Source: Ganoderma boninense
Taxonomy: Eukaryota; Basidiomycota; Agaricomycetes; Polyporales; Polyporaceae
DNA: 64,000 nt
Direction: 5' to 3'
Assembly: GCA_002900995.3 (NCBI GenBank)
Contig: CM035305.1
Span: forward strand, 4,076,467-4,140,466
Both the position numbers and the translations under genes were made by a program. Below, in pieces: positions 20,840 to 32,094 of this stretch. The notes under the pieces were generated by a model, which made no database searches, was not told the origin of the DNA, and worked only from the letters and a program-made list of their open reading frames with translations. How positions within the stretch are numbered: the first letter of the stretch is position 1; each line of letters opens with the position of its first letter.

Positions 20840-23102
20840 ATGTCTGACCGTGAATACTCTCCGTCTCCTTCGCCGGAGGAAGACTGGGGCGAGAGCGACA
20901 AAGAATGGATCGTTGACGGAATCGTCGGAGAGAGCGTCGATGCTTTCGGTCAGAAGAGGTAGAGGTCCTTGTTTCAACTTGACTGAAGGAGGACATGGTC
21001 GCTCACACTCCTATTCAGATATGAGGTTCCGGTGTCTTCTCTATTCCGCCTCCCATGGAACGCTCATCCTCCGACAGGTGAAATGGGGGGAAGGATGGAA
21101 GCGCAAGGACGGCACGAATACGACCTGGGAGCACCCTCGCGAAGACCTCGAAGAGCTCATCAAAGAGTGGGACGAGAAACAGACTGCAAAGCGGATGGCC
21201 AAGGCCAAGGCGAGCCCTGCCATCGAGATAGGTGTCGAGGATTGGCACATGCTCCACGAAGACCGGACAATCGAGCTCGCCCGGGGCTACGAGGAGCTCA
21301 AGCAGTTGTACCTAGACGACGGCCCCAACTCGGACGATCCGCGGCGACCAATCGACTTTGATGGGCAGCTCAAACGGTTGAAGCCTCTCTCGACCGCCGC
21401 AAATGCCACAATGCGCCACGCTTCGGCCTCATCCAAGACGCTGTCGTCCAGGAACACTTCTGCGGCGCGAGCATCAACGTCGACGCTGACGTCCAGGGAG
21501 GTGTCCAGGGAAAAGTCGGGGTCGAACACCCCGGGCTCGTCGAGCCCTGCTCCGGGGCCGTCGCACAGGCCGGTGAAGCCACTTCCCAAGCGCGCCAGCC
21601 GCAGGTTTATCTCCTCTCCGGCGCCGGACTCGGAGGAGGAGAAGGAGCGTTCGGCGGGTTCGCGTGTGTCGCCATTGCCAGCGCCAGGGGTTCGTAAACG
21701 CAAGGAACTACAGAGGAAATGGGCGGAGGGCATGGACGGCGCTGCACCTGTCACCATTGTGAACGATGTCACTAGCCAGCCGACTCCGAACCTTGTTCCA
21801 GATTTTCAGTACCTCGAGCGACACTACGTATAGTGAGTGCGATATCTGATACCAAAGACTTCAGGTGAACAAGAATCAGCTGACCAGACGTCTCTTCTAG
21901 CGCGGATGGCACGCAAATGTCAGAGGACCACAAGGCATTCCTGGTGGGCTGTGAATGCGAAGAGCTCTGCCTAGAGGCCGGCAAGTGCGATTGTCAGATG
22001 GAATCGGGATTGCGAAATGGCAGCGGTCATCACATGTTTGCGTACACGAGGAAGGTTCGCAGGTCTACGAGTCCCTTTCCAGCTAGACAATGGTGCTCAC
22101 ATCCGACTGTAGCAAAAGTTGTTCGGCTTCAAGTTACCCCCTGGGATGGAAGTAATCGAATGCAATGAGGTACGAACATGAATCTCAACGTTCACAACCC
22201 CAGCCTTTTGATATCTGTAGAATTGCATATGCGAAGCTGCGTGCCCCAATCGGGTCGCGCAGCTACCTAGGGACGTTCCTATCGAGATCTTCCTCACACG
22301 AACACACGGTTGGGGGGCAAGGGCGACCATTCCTCTCAGAAAGGGCAAAGTTCTTGGAATCTACACTGGGTAGGGCTTCGAATTTATAGTATGAGTTTGA
22401 GGATCACAACTAATGGTCTTGAAGGGAGTTGATGTTAGTTTATTCAATCCTATGTTTTCGAAAGAGCATATCCAGGCTAAGCGAAGACATAGACCTCGTG
22501 CAGTCGCAGAGGAGCGTCAAGAGTCAGGTCACGAACGCAAATCTTACATCTTCGACCTGGACGTGCGGGAAGGCGGCGACGATGCAAACGACGACGACTC
22601 GACCGGGAAATACTCGGTGGACGGGTATGCACACGGTATGCCTTCCTCCCGTTACATGCCCGCCATTGCATGAGCTGAAAATTGAATAATCAACCGTGCA
22701 GGAAACTGGACCAGATTCGTGAAGTAGTTCTAATCGGCTTACCTTCTCAGAATCCCCCGTTGACCAACTTCCTTGCAGCCATTCCTGCGAGCCCAATATG
22801 CAAGTCGTCCCTGTAGTCTGGGACACCATCCCAGAAGTGAGTGCATCCACCCCCTCACACACACACACACACACTTGCATTCTGACATCTTTGCCGTCAT
22901 CGGACTCTAGCTCAAGCAGCCCTACTTGGCATTCGTCGCGGTCCAAGACATCCCTGCTCGTACAGAATTGACTATCGACTATGACCCGCTGGGCGCACTG
23001 GAAAGTCCAGAAGAGAAGGGTAAACATCTCCAGACGAGGCCTGAAGGCGCCAGGAGGTGCATGTGCGGGACTAGGAGTTGTCGGGGATGGGTGAAGGTAT
23101 AA
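20840..23102 (+). CDS. SUV39/Clr4-type histone H3K9 methyltransferase (chromodomain plus SET)
   Basis: Predicted nuclear heterochromatin enzyme that methylates histone H3 lysine 9. The start [12 protein letters not shown] leads into a chromodomain (YEV ... [15 protein letters not shown]) and a Ser-rich linker with RSAGS/KRASRR patches. A pre-SET cysteine cluster ([15 protein letters not shown], later CICEAACPN) follows, then SET motifs HGWGARA, SYIFDLD, FVNHSCEPN and ELTIDYDP, and post-[11 protein letters not shown]. Introns I can place: 20959-21018, a second within 21026-21081 (exact donor uncertain), 21833-21900, 22055-22112, 22170 to about 22220, 22370-22438, 22636-22701, 22724-22778 and about 22837-22910. 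All junctions keep frame. The usual YxGE motif reads YTGLF here if the 22370 intron is right. Catalytic NHSCEPN and post-SET Cys are present, so it looks functional. Confidence 0.9.
22856..22874. repeat. (CA)n microsatellite in a methyltransferase intron
   Basis: About nine CA units lie between the GTGAGT donor near 22837 and the acceptor CTCTAG near 22910. Confidence 0.9.
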
Positions 23103-23593
23103 TCATGCTCGGCAACGTGTTACGGTAGGACTATCCATCCCGTGGAGACACATGTAAACGTTGTGTTGGACTGGGTGAAGAATTCTGCTGAGCGGGGAGG
23201 TCTAGTAAGCCGCCAGGCTCAGAGTCAAGCTTTGTGGATCTTCGTTAGCGTTTCACAACGGATCGACTGACACCCAATCTATCGCGACCGAGTGTGCAGA
23301 AACAAAGGGGTATCGACATATAATACAATGTGTACTAGGACGGCGGTCATACACGAAAGCACGGCTCTACGTATAAAAAACGACGACAGTCCGAGACGAG
23401 ACAACCATCCAAACAAACCCTCCTCTATCTGTCCGGCCCACCCGCTAGTATCACCGCACCGACCACAGCACCACTAGGCACGCTTAACTTCAGAGCCGCA
23501 ACCCGCAACCCGCAGGGCACAGACCGTAGACAACAAGTTGCGTAGCCCGGAGGCACCACGGCGGTCTACACCAGACAACACACAACACGCGTG
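23103..23593. other. Convergent intergenic region
   Basis: The methyltransferase (plus) and the kinase (minus) run towards each other, so this 0.5 kb must hold both 3'UTRs. I see no gene or strong hairpin in it. Confidence 0.6.
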
Positions 23594-25876
23594 TCAAAAC
23601 AGATAGGCAGATAGGACCATCATGGCCGGATGTGCATCTTTTTGAATAGCCCCATGAACCCGCCCTCCCGGATGATTGTGAAATTGGTTGTACAGCTCTT
23701 CAGGAGCCTCGAACGACCCCGGCATCTTCAGCTCAGGCGTCGCCCGCCCGCTCGCAGGGCGGGACTCTGCCGAATGCGCTGGGTGCTCCGGGGCCGGGGC
23801 CGGGGCCTCCTGTGCTTCAGGCTGCGCCTGCGCAGGGGCAGGGCTTGGTTGCGGTGGCGTCGATACGGGCTCCTGTGGAGGCTCGGGTGCGCTGGGCTCG
23901 GGTGCATGCTTGGGCTCCCCATGCTCGTGCTCGTCCTCCTCGGGCGCGGTGACCTTGACGTACTCGCTCTCGCTGTGGGTCTCCTCGTGGGCAGAGCCCG
24001 CCGCGTCATGGGCTCGCCCCTGTGCTGAGAGTACAGCGCGCATCGGGTGCGGGTGGTCGTCATCGTCGTCGTCGCTGTCAACGAAGGACCCGGTGCGCCA
24101 GCCTCCGCTGCTCACGCTCCCGGTTGAGGTGCGCGAGGACACGCCGAAACGGTGGAGGGCACGCGCGCCGGCGATGGCCGCGCGCCATCGTGCGCGCGGG
24201 TCGAAGTGCTCGCGCAGCCCGGCAAGGTCGTGCTCAGTGGACGGCTTGTGGGACGTCAGCCACTGCGGTGCAGAATTGGGATGAGCAGGGACAACAGGAG
24301 ACGATGGAAGAGCGGGCGCACGTGGTGGTTCAAGGCTTCCTCCGCCGTGAGACGCTTGCTCGGGTCGGGGTTGAGCAGCGCTTTGACAAAGTCCTTGGCA
24401 GCATCGGAGACGTTGCTCCAATACCGCTCGTGGAACTCAATTTTGGCTTCTGTCGTCTCCCGGATGAGTTCTTTCACGTCGTCGGACCGGAATGGCGAAT
24501 AGCCGCAGAGCATGACGTATGTGATAATTCTTCGGGGCCGAAGCCATTCAGCATTCCAGTATCCTTGGCAGCTGCGAAGCAAGATGCCGTCACTCACCCT
24601 GTTGACCACATATCGACCGCCTTGCCATGACCCTTTTTGTTGAGCACTTCGGGAGCGACGTAACCGAAGCTGCCGGCAAGCGAATGAAGTTGCTCCTCGG
24701 GTGTATGCAGATGTTTTGCACTAGAGCACGTATATGTTGAGGGCCTATAGATGGACGATATAGTGCAAGACTCACATGCCGAAATCTGCTATGACAATAT
24801 CGGAATGCTCCTCCTGTGTTCTATACAAAATGTTCTCTGGCCTAGTACGAACGTAGTGAGCAAAGTATCTAACTGCATTACAGACAAATATATGCTTACT
24901 TGAGGTCTCGGTGCACGATATCGTGGTCATGAAGATACTTGACACCGGAAAGGATTGAGCTGCACAACCGTTCTTGTGGTCAGTATTCAAGGATCTGCAC
25001 TCCAGGGTCCACAGCACCATGACATCTGCACAGCCGACAGCCCACCGCAGATGCAACAGGAAAAGAAGACGCACTGAAGGACCTCGACTGCATCCGACTC
25101 CGTGAACTTCCCCTTCTTGGTGATCCGTTCGAAGAGCTCCCCGCCCTGCGCGAGCTCGAACGAGAGGTAGTACTTGGTGCGCGACTCGAACCACTCGTAG
25201 AACTTGACCTGTGCAGACAGCCGACGTTCAGTACAAGGACAACAGCCACCAGAATGACCATGACCCATGACGTATTTGATTGTGGAGATCACGCCCAAAA
25301 ATAACGAGACTGACAATGTTCGGGTGATCGAGCCCGCGGAGGACCTCCATCTCGCCCCAGACGCTGCTCTCGTTGCCTTTGACCTTCTTCTTCGGGATGA
25401 CCTTGAGCGCAACCTCGATACTGAGGCCCTCATCGTTACCGCCATGGGAGCTCTTAGCTGCCTTGGTGAAGGATGGGAGGTGCAATGAAGGACTGAGGGA
25501 GCCTCCGCTCGAATTAGTACGAGAAGGGACAGGCTTGGTCGGCGGGGGCGCGCTCGTCTCGCCGGACGCAAAAGCCCCGCGGAGGGCGACGTTCGTTAGG
25601 CCAGAGGGGACGTGCCATGTTGCACGCTATCAGGCATATGAGAAGCACCAGGTGCGATCACGATGTCAGGTCGTGCGAGCGAAAGCAGCAGGGAAGACAG
25701 TTTTTGAACGCAGGACGAGCGGTCAGCTCGCTGGTCTCGATGCAACAAGTCAGCTGCGTACCATGACCTTGCCGAAGCTTCCAGCACCGAGCACCTGATG
25801 GATTCTCATAGGTCTTCTCTTCTTCTGGAACGATGCGCAGCTGTGGGAAGCAGCGATTCTCGAGCGAAATAGGCAT
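23594..25876 (-). CDS. Ca2+/calmodulin-dependent protein kinase (CaMK type)
   Basis: Ser/Thr kinase of calcium signalling. The minus strand shows the Gly loop GAGSFGKVM, the Lys of [18 protein letters not shown], the DFG, the SFGYVAPEV activation-segment end and MLCGYSPF, all split by seven short introns. After the catalytic domain [22 protein letters not shown] matches the autoinhibitory/calmodulin-binding helix of CaMKs. A 170-residue acidic, proline-rich tail follows. Unusual is a Ser/Pro-rich insert of about 60 residues between the Gly loop and the catalytic Lys. The conserved N-terminus ([24 protein letters not shown] at 25876) is one base out of frame with [12 protein letters not shown] near 25803-25810. 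Either translation starts at ATG 25809 or there is a 1-bp error. Confidence 0.88.
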
Positions 25877-27051
25877 AGCGATTTGTGTAGGCTCGTTCCG
25901 CAAAGCTTTGGACGAGAGAGGTGGCGCAGATAAGATAGTGCGTCGGGCGGAGTTCTGTAGCCTAAAGGACTAGGGCTGTACTGTGTTCCGGGACGGGCTG
26001 GAATAGCCTATTAAGCGGCTTGAGTAGCACGAGGAGCTTTGAGGATCCGAGGAAGGTGTCGCCGGTGTATAGAAAACTGCTTCAGACGTTTGCAGAGAGG
26101 AAGAGAGCGACGGAGCGGCGTTGAGGACGAAGGTGAGCAGAGACCGATGGGGGTCGACAGAATAGACCGCTGTAGCCATTCTCAAGGAATGATGTCTTCC
26201 GTTGGAGTGCACGAGTCCTCTGGGTCCCTCGCACCTCTCCACGCACCGCGCCTTCAGGACTCCGGACACTCCCAATCTGCCACCGTCCGCAACGCCGCAA
26301 TGCCGAAGAGAGCCTCGCAACCGCACCGTTGGCAAACCGAAAAAGTCAGCCAGCTCAAAGTCCTGCAGGCCTGCAGCCTGCGCCGCGCGCGCCGTACGTC
26401 GGACATCGGTATCCAAGGCGCAATCAATCTTCGCGTAGGGTCACGACGGCGTTGAGGCTCATAACCGGCATAACCCCTCGCGTACAGGCGCCGCCGAGTG
26501 GCACAAGGACTACACCTGGCCTGACGTTCAGAATATCCCCTGGCGCAATAAAGGCCAACCTGTGGGACTCTGGATCGAATGAAGAGGAGGTACAGAAGTA
26601 ATTTCATCATGTATTCATTTGCTACAAGGTCACTTAAAGTTTACAGTTCCATCTGTGCGCATATGGTATGTTAGAAACCTGGGCACCTGGAGGATGACAG
26701 AACCGCTTGACCTGGTGCGCCCTCCTAGTGCTTGTAAGATAGATCTTGGGACGGCGCATGTCAGGCCTGGAAGGGGGCGACGGTCATACAACTTACAAGC
26801 TTGAGATGGGCTCTGTTACATGTCGACACTGGGGTTCTGGGCCGGGGCAGGAGCGCGGGCGTTGCCATTGTGATGGTGATTTCCAGGATAGGCACCGAAG
26901 ATGTTATTGCCTGTCAGAGGTCGTTGACGTCAGCGTACCAGGCAATGTGCCTCACTGGCAACTGCCCTTGTCTCCCGAGGCAGACGATAAATGACCTTAT
27001 TGCGTGGAGGGAGGACGGTCATATAACGCAGTGTTGTTCGGAGTCAAGTCA
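25877..27051. other. Kinase upstream region, no gene seen
   Basis: The first few hundred bases should hold the kinase promoter. Open frames of 60-150 codons occur on both strands but lack motifs, splice structure or consistent composition. Confidence 0.5.
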
Positions 27052-27109
27052 AGGTCATGACCGATCAGTCACGTCATGACTGGTCAACGCGTGACTGGGG
27101 GTCATGACC
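27052..27109 (+). repeat. GTCATGAC-rich repeat, copy 1
   Basis: A cluster of CATGACC/GGTCATG words ending in TGACTGGGGGTCATGACC (27092-27109). The same order of words recurs at 27881-27946 in the same orientation. Confidence 0.6.
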
Positions 27110-27880
27110 TTCGGTCAAGAGTCAGCGCTAGTCGGCGTGCAGTGGGTCCGATATTCCCGCATTTCGATGCATCCCGAACGTGCCAGGATGGTCGCTCTTT
27201 TCAAGGCCAGATGGGTTTTCTACTTATACCACACTGCGTGTAGCATTCGCCTGGATATTTAGGACGACAAGATAGATGAGCACCATGCCGTGGAAGGTTT
27301 GCCAGAGTCCGTGACTCGGATGGCAGGAGACTCATTCACGAGGCTAGCTTTCGAGCTTGTAGCGTCTGCCACACTGTCCTTCATTTTCTCCCCACTTCCA
27401 ACCTTGAAACACTTAACCCCTGCGGACGCACCCAGATGCCCTTGCCTTCACAGCCCCATCATGCACCTCGCTCCCGCCAGTCGCCGCTGGCACTGACAAT
27501 CCCCGCCCGGCTGCTCGAGGCTCTACCTCTACGCTCCTTGAGAAATTTTAGTTAGACATAAAACCATAGCGATTTGGTGCTCGATGTCGCCACGATGACT
27601 ACGTCGCTCTGAGATGGCAGGGGAGAGATGGAGAACCGAGCTGAGAACCTCCTTGGCGCCAGAACGTAGACACGGCCGGGGCAGAGGAGCAGTGTACATT
27701 AACTGCAACACGTACCAACTTCTAGCATCACTTAACATTCCTCTCCGTAGACATTATTTCAAGCTATTGTATCAATGTTCTATAGCCTGTATCAGTCTCA
27801 ATACTCCGGAGTACGAATTCGTCGTCAACCCCCTCCCCCGTATGCACTGGCAGCCCCCCCCCCGCCGACATCCAAGCGTG

Positions 27881-27946
27881 ACCCATGACCAATCAGTCAT
27901 GACCGGATAGCGGAGACGTCAACCGTCATGACTGGGGGTCATGACC
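27881..27946 (+). repeat. GTCATGAC-rich repeat, copy 2
   Basis: Direct repeat of 27052-27109, sharing ATGACCxATCAGTCA and the 18-base TGACTGGGGGTCATGACC (27929-27946). The 0.77 kb between the copies has no gene. This could be a solo/paired repeat of a small element or a binding-site cluster. Confidence 0.6.
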
Positions 27947-28438
27947 GGGGTCATAACAACACTGATATTATAACGTCTGCTTTCAACCGGCCCTCTTACC
28001 GTTAAGGTTCCACAAACACCCAGTCGACGATGCCGAAAGATCCGGTTGCCCATATAAGGGCAAAAAGCCTTTTTTGGAGAGCTTGCCAAGCGGGTGTTCC
28101 TGATTCTGTCGTAGCGCGCGCTCATCCTGTTCAAGGCGCTTTGCTGCCACTTCGCTGCTCGTCTACCTCTCGAGCTCGTGTTGCCCCTTGGTCTTGCTTG
28201 CAACTGTCTCAATGGCGACGTTCACTACGCTAGAATTTCCCTAAGAATTACGTTTTATAGCGCCACTGCAGATGCTTGGTCCCTAAACTTATGTACAAGG
28301 CCATGCCAGCTACAAGCCCTCGGGCTACCGACTCGTGGGCACTACACATATCTCAGCCGCAAGCGGACCTGTTCACGTCGCCCAACGGTCGGTTTCTATG
28401 ACCTATTCCAGTCCTCGCATTCTATCAGTATGTCTACG
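27947..28438. other. No recognisable gene
   Basis: GC-balanced sequence with a TATA-like CATATAAGG near 28053. No convincing frame. Confidence 0.4.
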
Positions 28439-28561
28439 AGAAGCTCACAATGTACACGACTGTAGACGACGCGCGCAAGCATGAGGAGAACCAGCCTGAG
28501 CACTTGTACGAGCAGAAAAGCCACGGCAGGCAAGTTGGAGTCGAATGGAGGAGAGATACAG
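28439..28561 (+). other. Possible isolated coding exon
   Basis: A 123-base open stretch with an acceptor (TCTATCAG) and a donor (ACAG/GTATGT), encoding a hydrophilic peptide (YVYEKLTMYTTVDDARKHEE ... VEWRRDT). I do not recognise the family and cannot find partner exons, so it may be a gene relic. Confidence 0.3.
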
Positions 28562-30449
28562 GTATGTCTCATCGTCTATTGTCGGATATAAGGGGGTCAA
28601 GGACATGGGCGAAGAGATGCAGATCGCGGTTGGTCACCATTACGGCTGTGGTCCGAGTCGCGTCTGCAGGTGGGCTTCATTTGATTTGATGGTCTAGATA
28701 TGTGTGCAATGCGTATTGGGCTTGTCCATCTGCGAAATAGTATGGTGTAACATTGTCTGGAAAGCGTGCTACGGCCTGACAAACACAGGAAGATGGGTGT
28801 AGGGAAGCGCGACGCGTCAACGCGCGTTCGTGTATAGATCTGACGCGTCGTCGGAGATCAAACTGATGCTTACAAACTCAGAGACGGGACCCTACGGTTC
28901 GAGGGGGTCAAATGAAAGCAGACTACAACTGCCCAACTGCTTGCCCATCGGCGCGTAAGCAGGTAAGTAACGTTGTGATCTATGTTCGCGAATCTTGTTC
29001 AAGATGACCTTTTTGAAGCTGCGCGTCTTGGTCGTGGCCATTGACCGCGATGCATCACACTTACCTGCAAAGAGCAGAGTCGCTGTACTCACAGGCCACG
29101 GTCACCACATGGAAGCGGCGAAAGCCTCCGACGTCCGCTGAATCCGATTGCTGCAGTGAACTTGATTACAGCAGTTACCGCATGATCCAATGCATATCGT
29201 CGTGAGTCATTCGTCGTATCTGGGCCCGCTGACGAACGAGACTCAACAAGTGGTCGATCGGGCGAAGTTGTTCCGCCCGCCCGGCGCGTGAAGGGTCAGA
29301 TTTAACAGTTTGGCATCGGCAGGACCGTCGGGTACCGTTTTGTGGTAACACTTGGTTAATCAAGTCGTGCAGCAGGTCCGCGGCGCATCCGATGCATGCG
29401 GAGGAACCGGCTTTAGTCCCGCAAGCCTCCAAGTCTCGGGCAGCGCTAGGCTCTTCCACCTTTACCAGGGACCTCAAAGCAAAAATAAATAAACCTACGC
29501 TTTGAACTTGAAGAGATGCTAGTAATGTACTCACCACCTCACTTGATCTTCAAAACGGGGCTAGGCCGACATGAGCTGATGGGGCAGCGGGAGGACGCCA
29601 CTCGACCTGACTTGAGTCTAGGGAATGCTGAGCTGCATGTTGATTATACGGAGGGGTGTCTACCATGCACGTGTCCTCGGCCTGTCCAGGCCTGTCCTCG
29701 CATTCGTCCGCGCTGAGTCGCTCGCACGCTGTTGATGGGTCGATAAAGATCATATGCTTCGATTCGGTGTCCCAACAGAAGAGCGGGTCCTGCAAATTTG
29801 CCTTATCTGGAACTGCACTCTGCCCTCCGCAACCTTGTCCGTGTGAGCCGATGTCGACGTCGCCCTGCAGTCTGCCTTTGTGTGCCACTCAAGAATCCTC
29901 GGCTGTTCTCTCATCATCCTCTATTCGATGGGTCCTCTCCACTCCGACGTACGCCCGTGCCGACCCCCGATCGTAAGCATCTCCTTGGGATACAGCCTTC
30001 ATACATCGTTGACCTCATTCGTTCCAGCCCTTGGCCCGCTGCTTGCTATAGCGCTTTCTCGAACCACGCACCTGCGACGGCCATCTAATAAGGTCGCACC
30101 TTCAGGCAGTCCGCTCGCTGCTGTGTGGCCTTGCAGAGCTTTCAAACAACTCAACCAACTGATTCGTCGTGCAGGCTAGGGACCAGCGTCCATGCGTCGC
30201 AAGTCCGAAGCTCTGAGGGGACAATGCCACAATAGCAGCGTCGTCCTATTCATGGCCAAACGGGAACGCAGGCCTGGGATGCACGTGATGAAATGCCCCG
30301 ATAGTCTGCGATGCGGACACGACGCCTGCCTCAACGTGATTAATACGGGGGGTACGCCTATTGCGCGTCTACCTCCAGGGGCGCTCATTTACTTTGTCGT
30401 CACACCAGCAGTTCCTCCTCGTCCCCTCCTTGCCCTATAAAAAACACCC
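28562..30449. other. No recognisable gene up to the gap
   Basis: Both strands were read for transposon, RNA and protein motifs and none found. The last bases before the gap are a CCCTATAAAAAACACCC tract with a TATA-like core. Confidence 0.4.
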
Positions 30450-30549
30450 NNNNNNNNNNNNNNNNNNNNNNNNNNNNNNNNNNNNNNNNNNNNNNNNNNN
30501 NNNNNNNNNNNNNNNNNNNNNNNNNNNNNNNNNNNNNNNNNNNNNNNNN
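30450..30549. other. Assembly gap, 100 N
   Basis: Second run of exactly 100 N. It separates the gene-bearing contig from the right-hand transposon-rich contig. Confidence 1.
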
Positions 30550-31094
30550 GCACGAGACCTCCCCAGTCCAGAGCCGAAGAGACGCAAGGTCGAGTCTCCC
30601 CACTCCGCACTTGCTAGAGCACACAGCACCGGAACCACAACAGCAAAAAGGTTCTACTAAGGTAAGACCGACTGTAAATGATCGAGTATTACTCGACACA
30701 AGCTAAACAACAGAGTGGACAGGACATGTATCGGGCACTCAAAAGCCTAACGGAGCAAACGGCGCACTTCAAGGACCAGATCGACTGTGTCAATGACATC
30801 GACGTCGAAGTCGACTCCTTGCGTCAAAGTGTCAACCACCTCGACGATGATGTCCAAGTGATCAACACAAAGATAGACGAGCTTCGAAAGGACATCGCTA
30901 TCGCAACCAAGGAGATTCTCAACACGCGCAGTGAGAACTTCAAGGTGAAACAAATGGTCGAACATATGGACGCGCAACTAGAGCAGGAGAGGGAGCTGAG
31001 GCATAAGCGCGAGGCCGATGAACAGCAACGCTTCAAGAGCACAATGAAGACCCTCAATGCCCTCATCGCCTGCTTTGCCAAAGAAGAGCCATAG
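30550..31094 (+). CDS. Unrecognised coiled-coil protein, 5' end in the gap
   Basis: From about 30678 to the stop at 31092-31094 runs a charged helical frame with heptad-like spacing (LRQSVNHLDDDVQVINTKID, ELRKDIAIATKEIL, AQLEQERELRHKREADEQQ). A short upstream segment after the gap encodes a putative nuclear signal (EPKRRKVE) and ends near a GTAAGA donor at 30661, so an intron probably links the two. No family is recognised. It lies on the piece attached to the 32094 terminus and so probably belongs to the hAT-type element. Confidence 0.5.
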
Positions 31095-32094
31095 GCACAG
31101 TAAGCCTGCAGGTGAAACAAAACACAATTGAATGTATTAATATAAATACTAAATATTTACACAGTCAAATTCAGATAAAAGCAAATGTCATGAACAGGCA
31201 TTACGAGCTACATATATAGTACCAGCCAAGTGTCAAGCCAAGCTTGACATTGCGCCCTTTTGGCGTAGCTGGTTCAGCGGCTGGTCTGTTCCTAACAGCA
31301 AAGCCTACATTGGCTAAGCTGAACGTCGAACCGCTCTGAGCTATTGTCGCGAACATGTACTAGTAGTAACAGAGACCATTAAAGCATCGTCAGTCCTACC
31401 AAAAGTATTGTTTGATGTCTGTACGACTAGCGAAGTTGGGAATTACTAGCTTGAGAAAGTGTGCGAAACGCCTGGCATGGGATCAGCACAGAAAGCGACA
31501 TGGCAGGCTGGAGAGTAAAATGTGTGTGGTAAGAGAACAGCAAAGGACAGACGGGAACAATAAATTAAGCTGGAGGGCAGTCAGTATGCCCTGCCATTGT
31601 ACCTCAAAGAGAACAGATAAAGTAGCCAAATGATCGTGCATATGAGGCGAGGCCTAAGCCCCAAGAACAGAGCGCTTATGCATGTATTATAATGTATAAC
31701 AATAGAGTAACCATAGAGATAACAAAAAACAACACAGCCACCATTCAAATCCTGACCCTAACCCTAAAGCTGTGCTGGCAAAGTAACAAAATTTGTAGTT
31801 GAGCGTCTAAAATTTTGTAGTCACAGCATTTCTGAGTCTGAAAATATTTTCCCACGTCAACGATAAGCGTTACGCTCGAATGGCGCAAAGTCCACCTCAT
31901 TATAAACGATTGATTTCGTTCCTCATCAATCGTAATCTAGGTCACCTCTTTCCAGATGCCTGATTCAGATTTGGGGCTGATTCATAGTACAAGTACTTAC
32001 AACCTAGTTAAACCTATAGATCACAACCTATGGGTGAATATCCAGGTTCAAGCCAGGTTGAACTGTGCAAAACTCAGACCTATGTTCAGCCTTA
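31095..32094. other. AT-rich 1-kb stretch ending in the right hAT-type terminus
   Basis: No gene. Near the end it carries AACCTA and CAGGTTCAA/GGTTGAAC words and finishes CCTATGTTCAGCCTTA at 32094, the inverse of the left terminus at 11836. Confidence 0.55.

Larger units (their letters stand above)
11836..32094. mobile_element. 20.3-kb segment with hAT-type termini inside the hAT gene
   Basis: Left end TAAGGCTGAACATAGGTC at 11836 and its exact inverse ending at 32094. The flanks are TGTGACAG (11828-11835) and TGTGACGG (32095-32102), an 8-bp duplication with one transition. Removing the segment and one flank rejoins the hAT reading frame: a spliced ...EHK then IKAV then TCDN. So an element with these ends certainly inserted here. 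What is uncertain is its content: both N gaps lie inside, and the host genes all sit on the middle contig. The parts certainly attached to the termini are 11836-13879 and 30550-32094. No transposase of its own is visible. Confidence 0.6.

Noticed and set aside
20084..20847. Several open frames of 100-170 codons downstream of the PUF stop
   Set aside because: Low-complexity pyrimidine-rich sequence; no motifs, and different frames overlap each other.
29516..30440. Possible gene before the second gap
   Set aside because: Frames are short, unsupported by splice sites or motifs, and differ in composition from the neighbouring real genes.
31745..31760. CCCTAACCCTAA resembling telomere repeats
   Set aside because: Only two units in AT-rich sequence; no array and no sign of a chromosome end.
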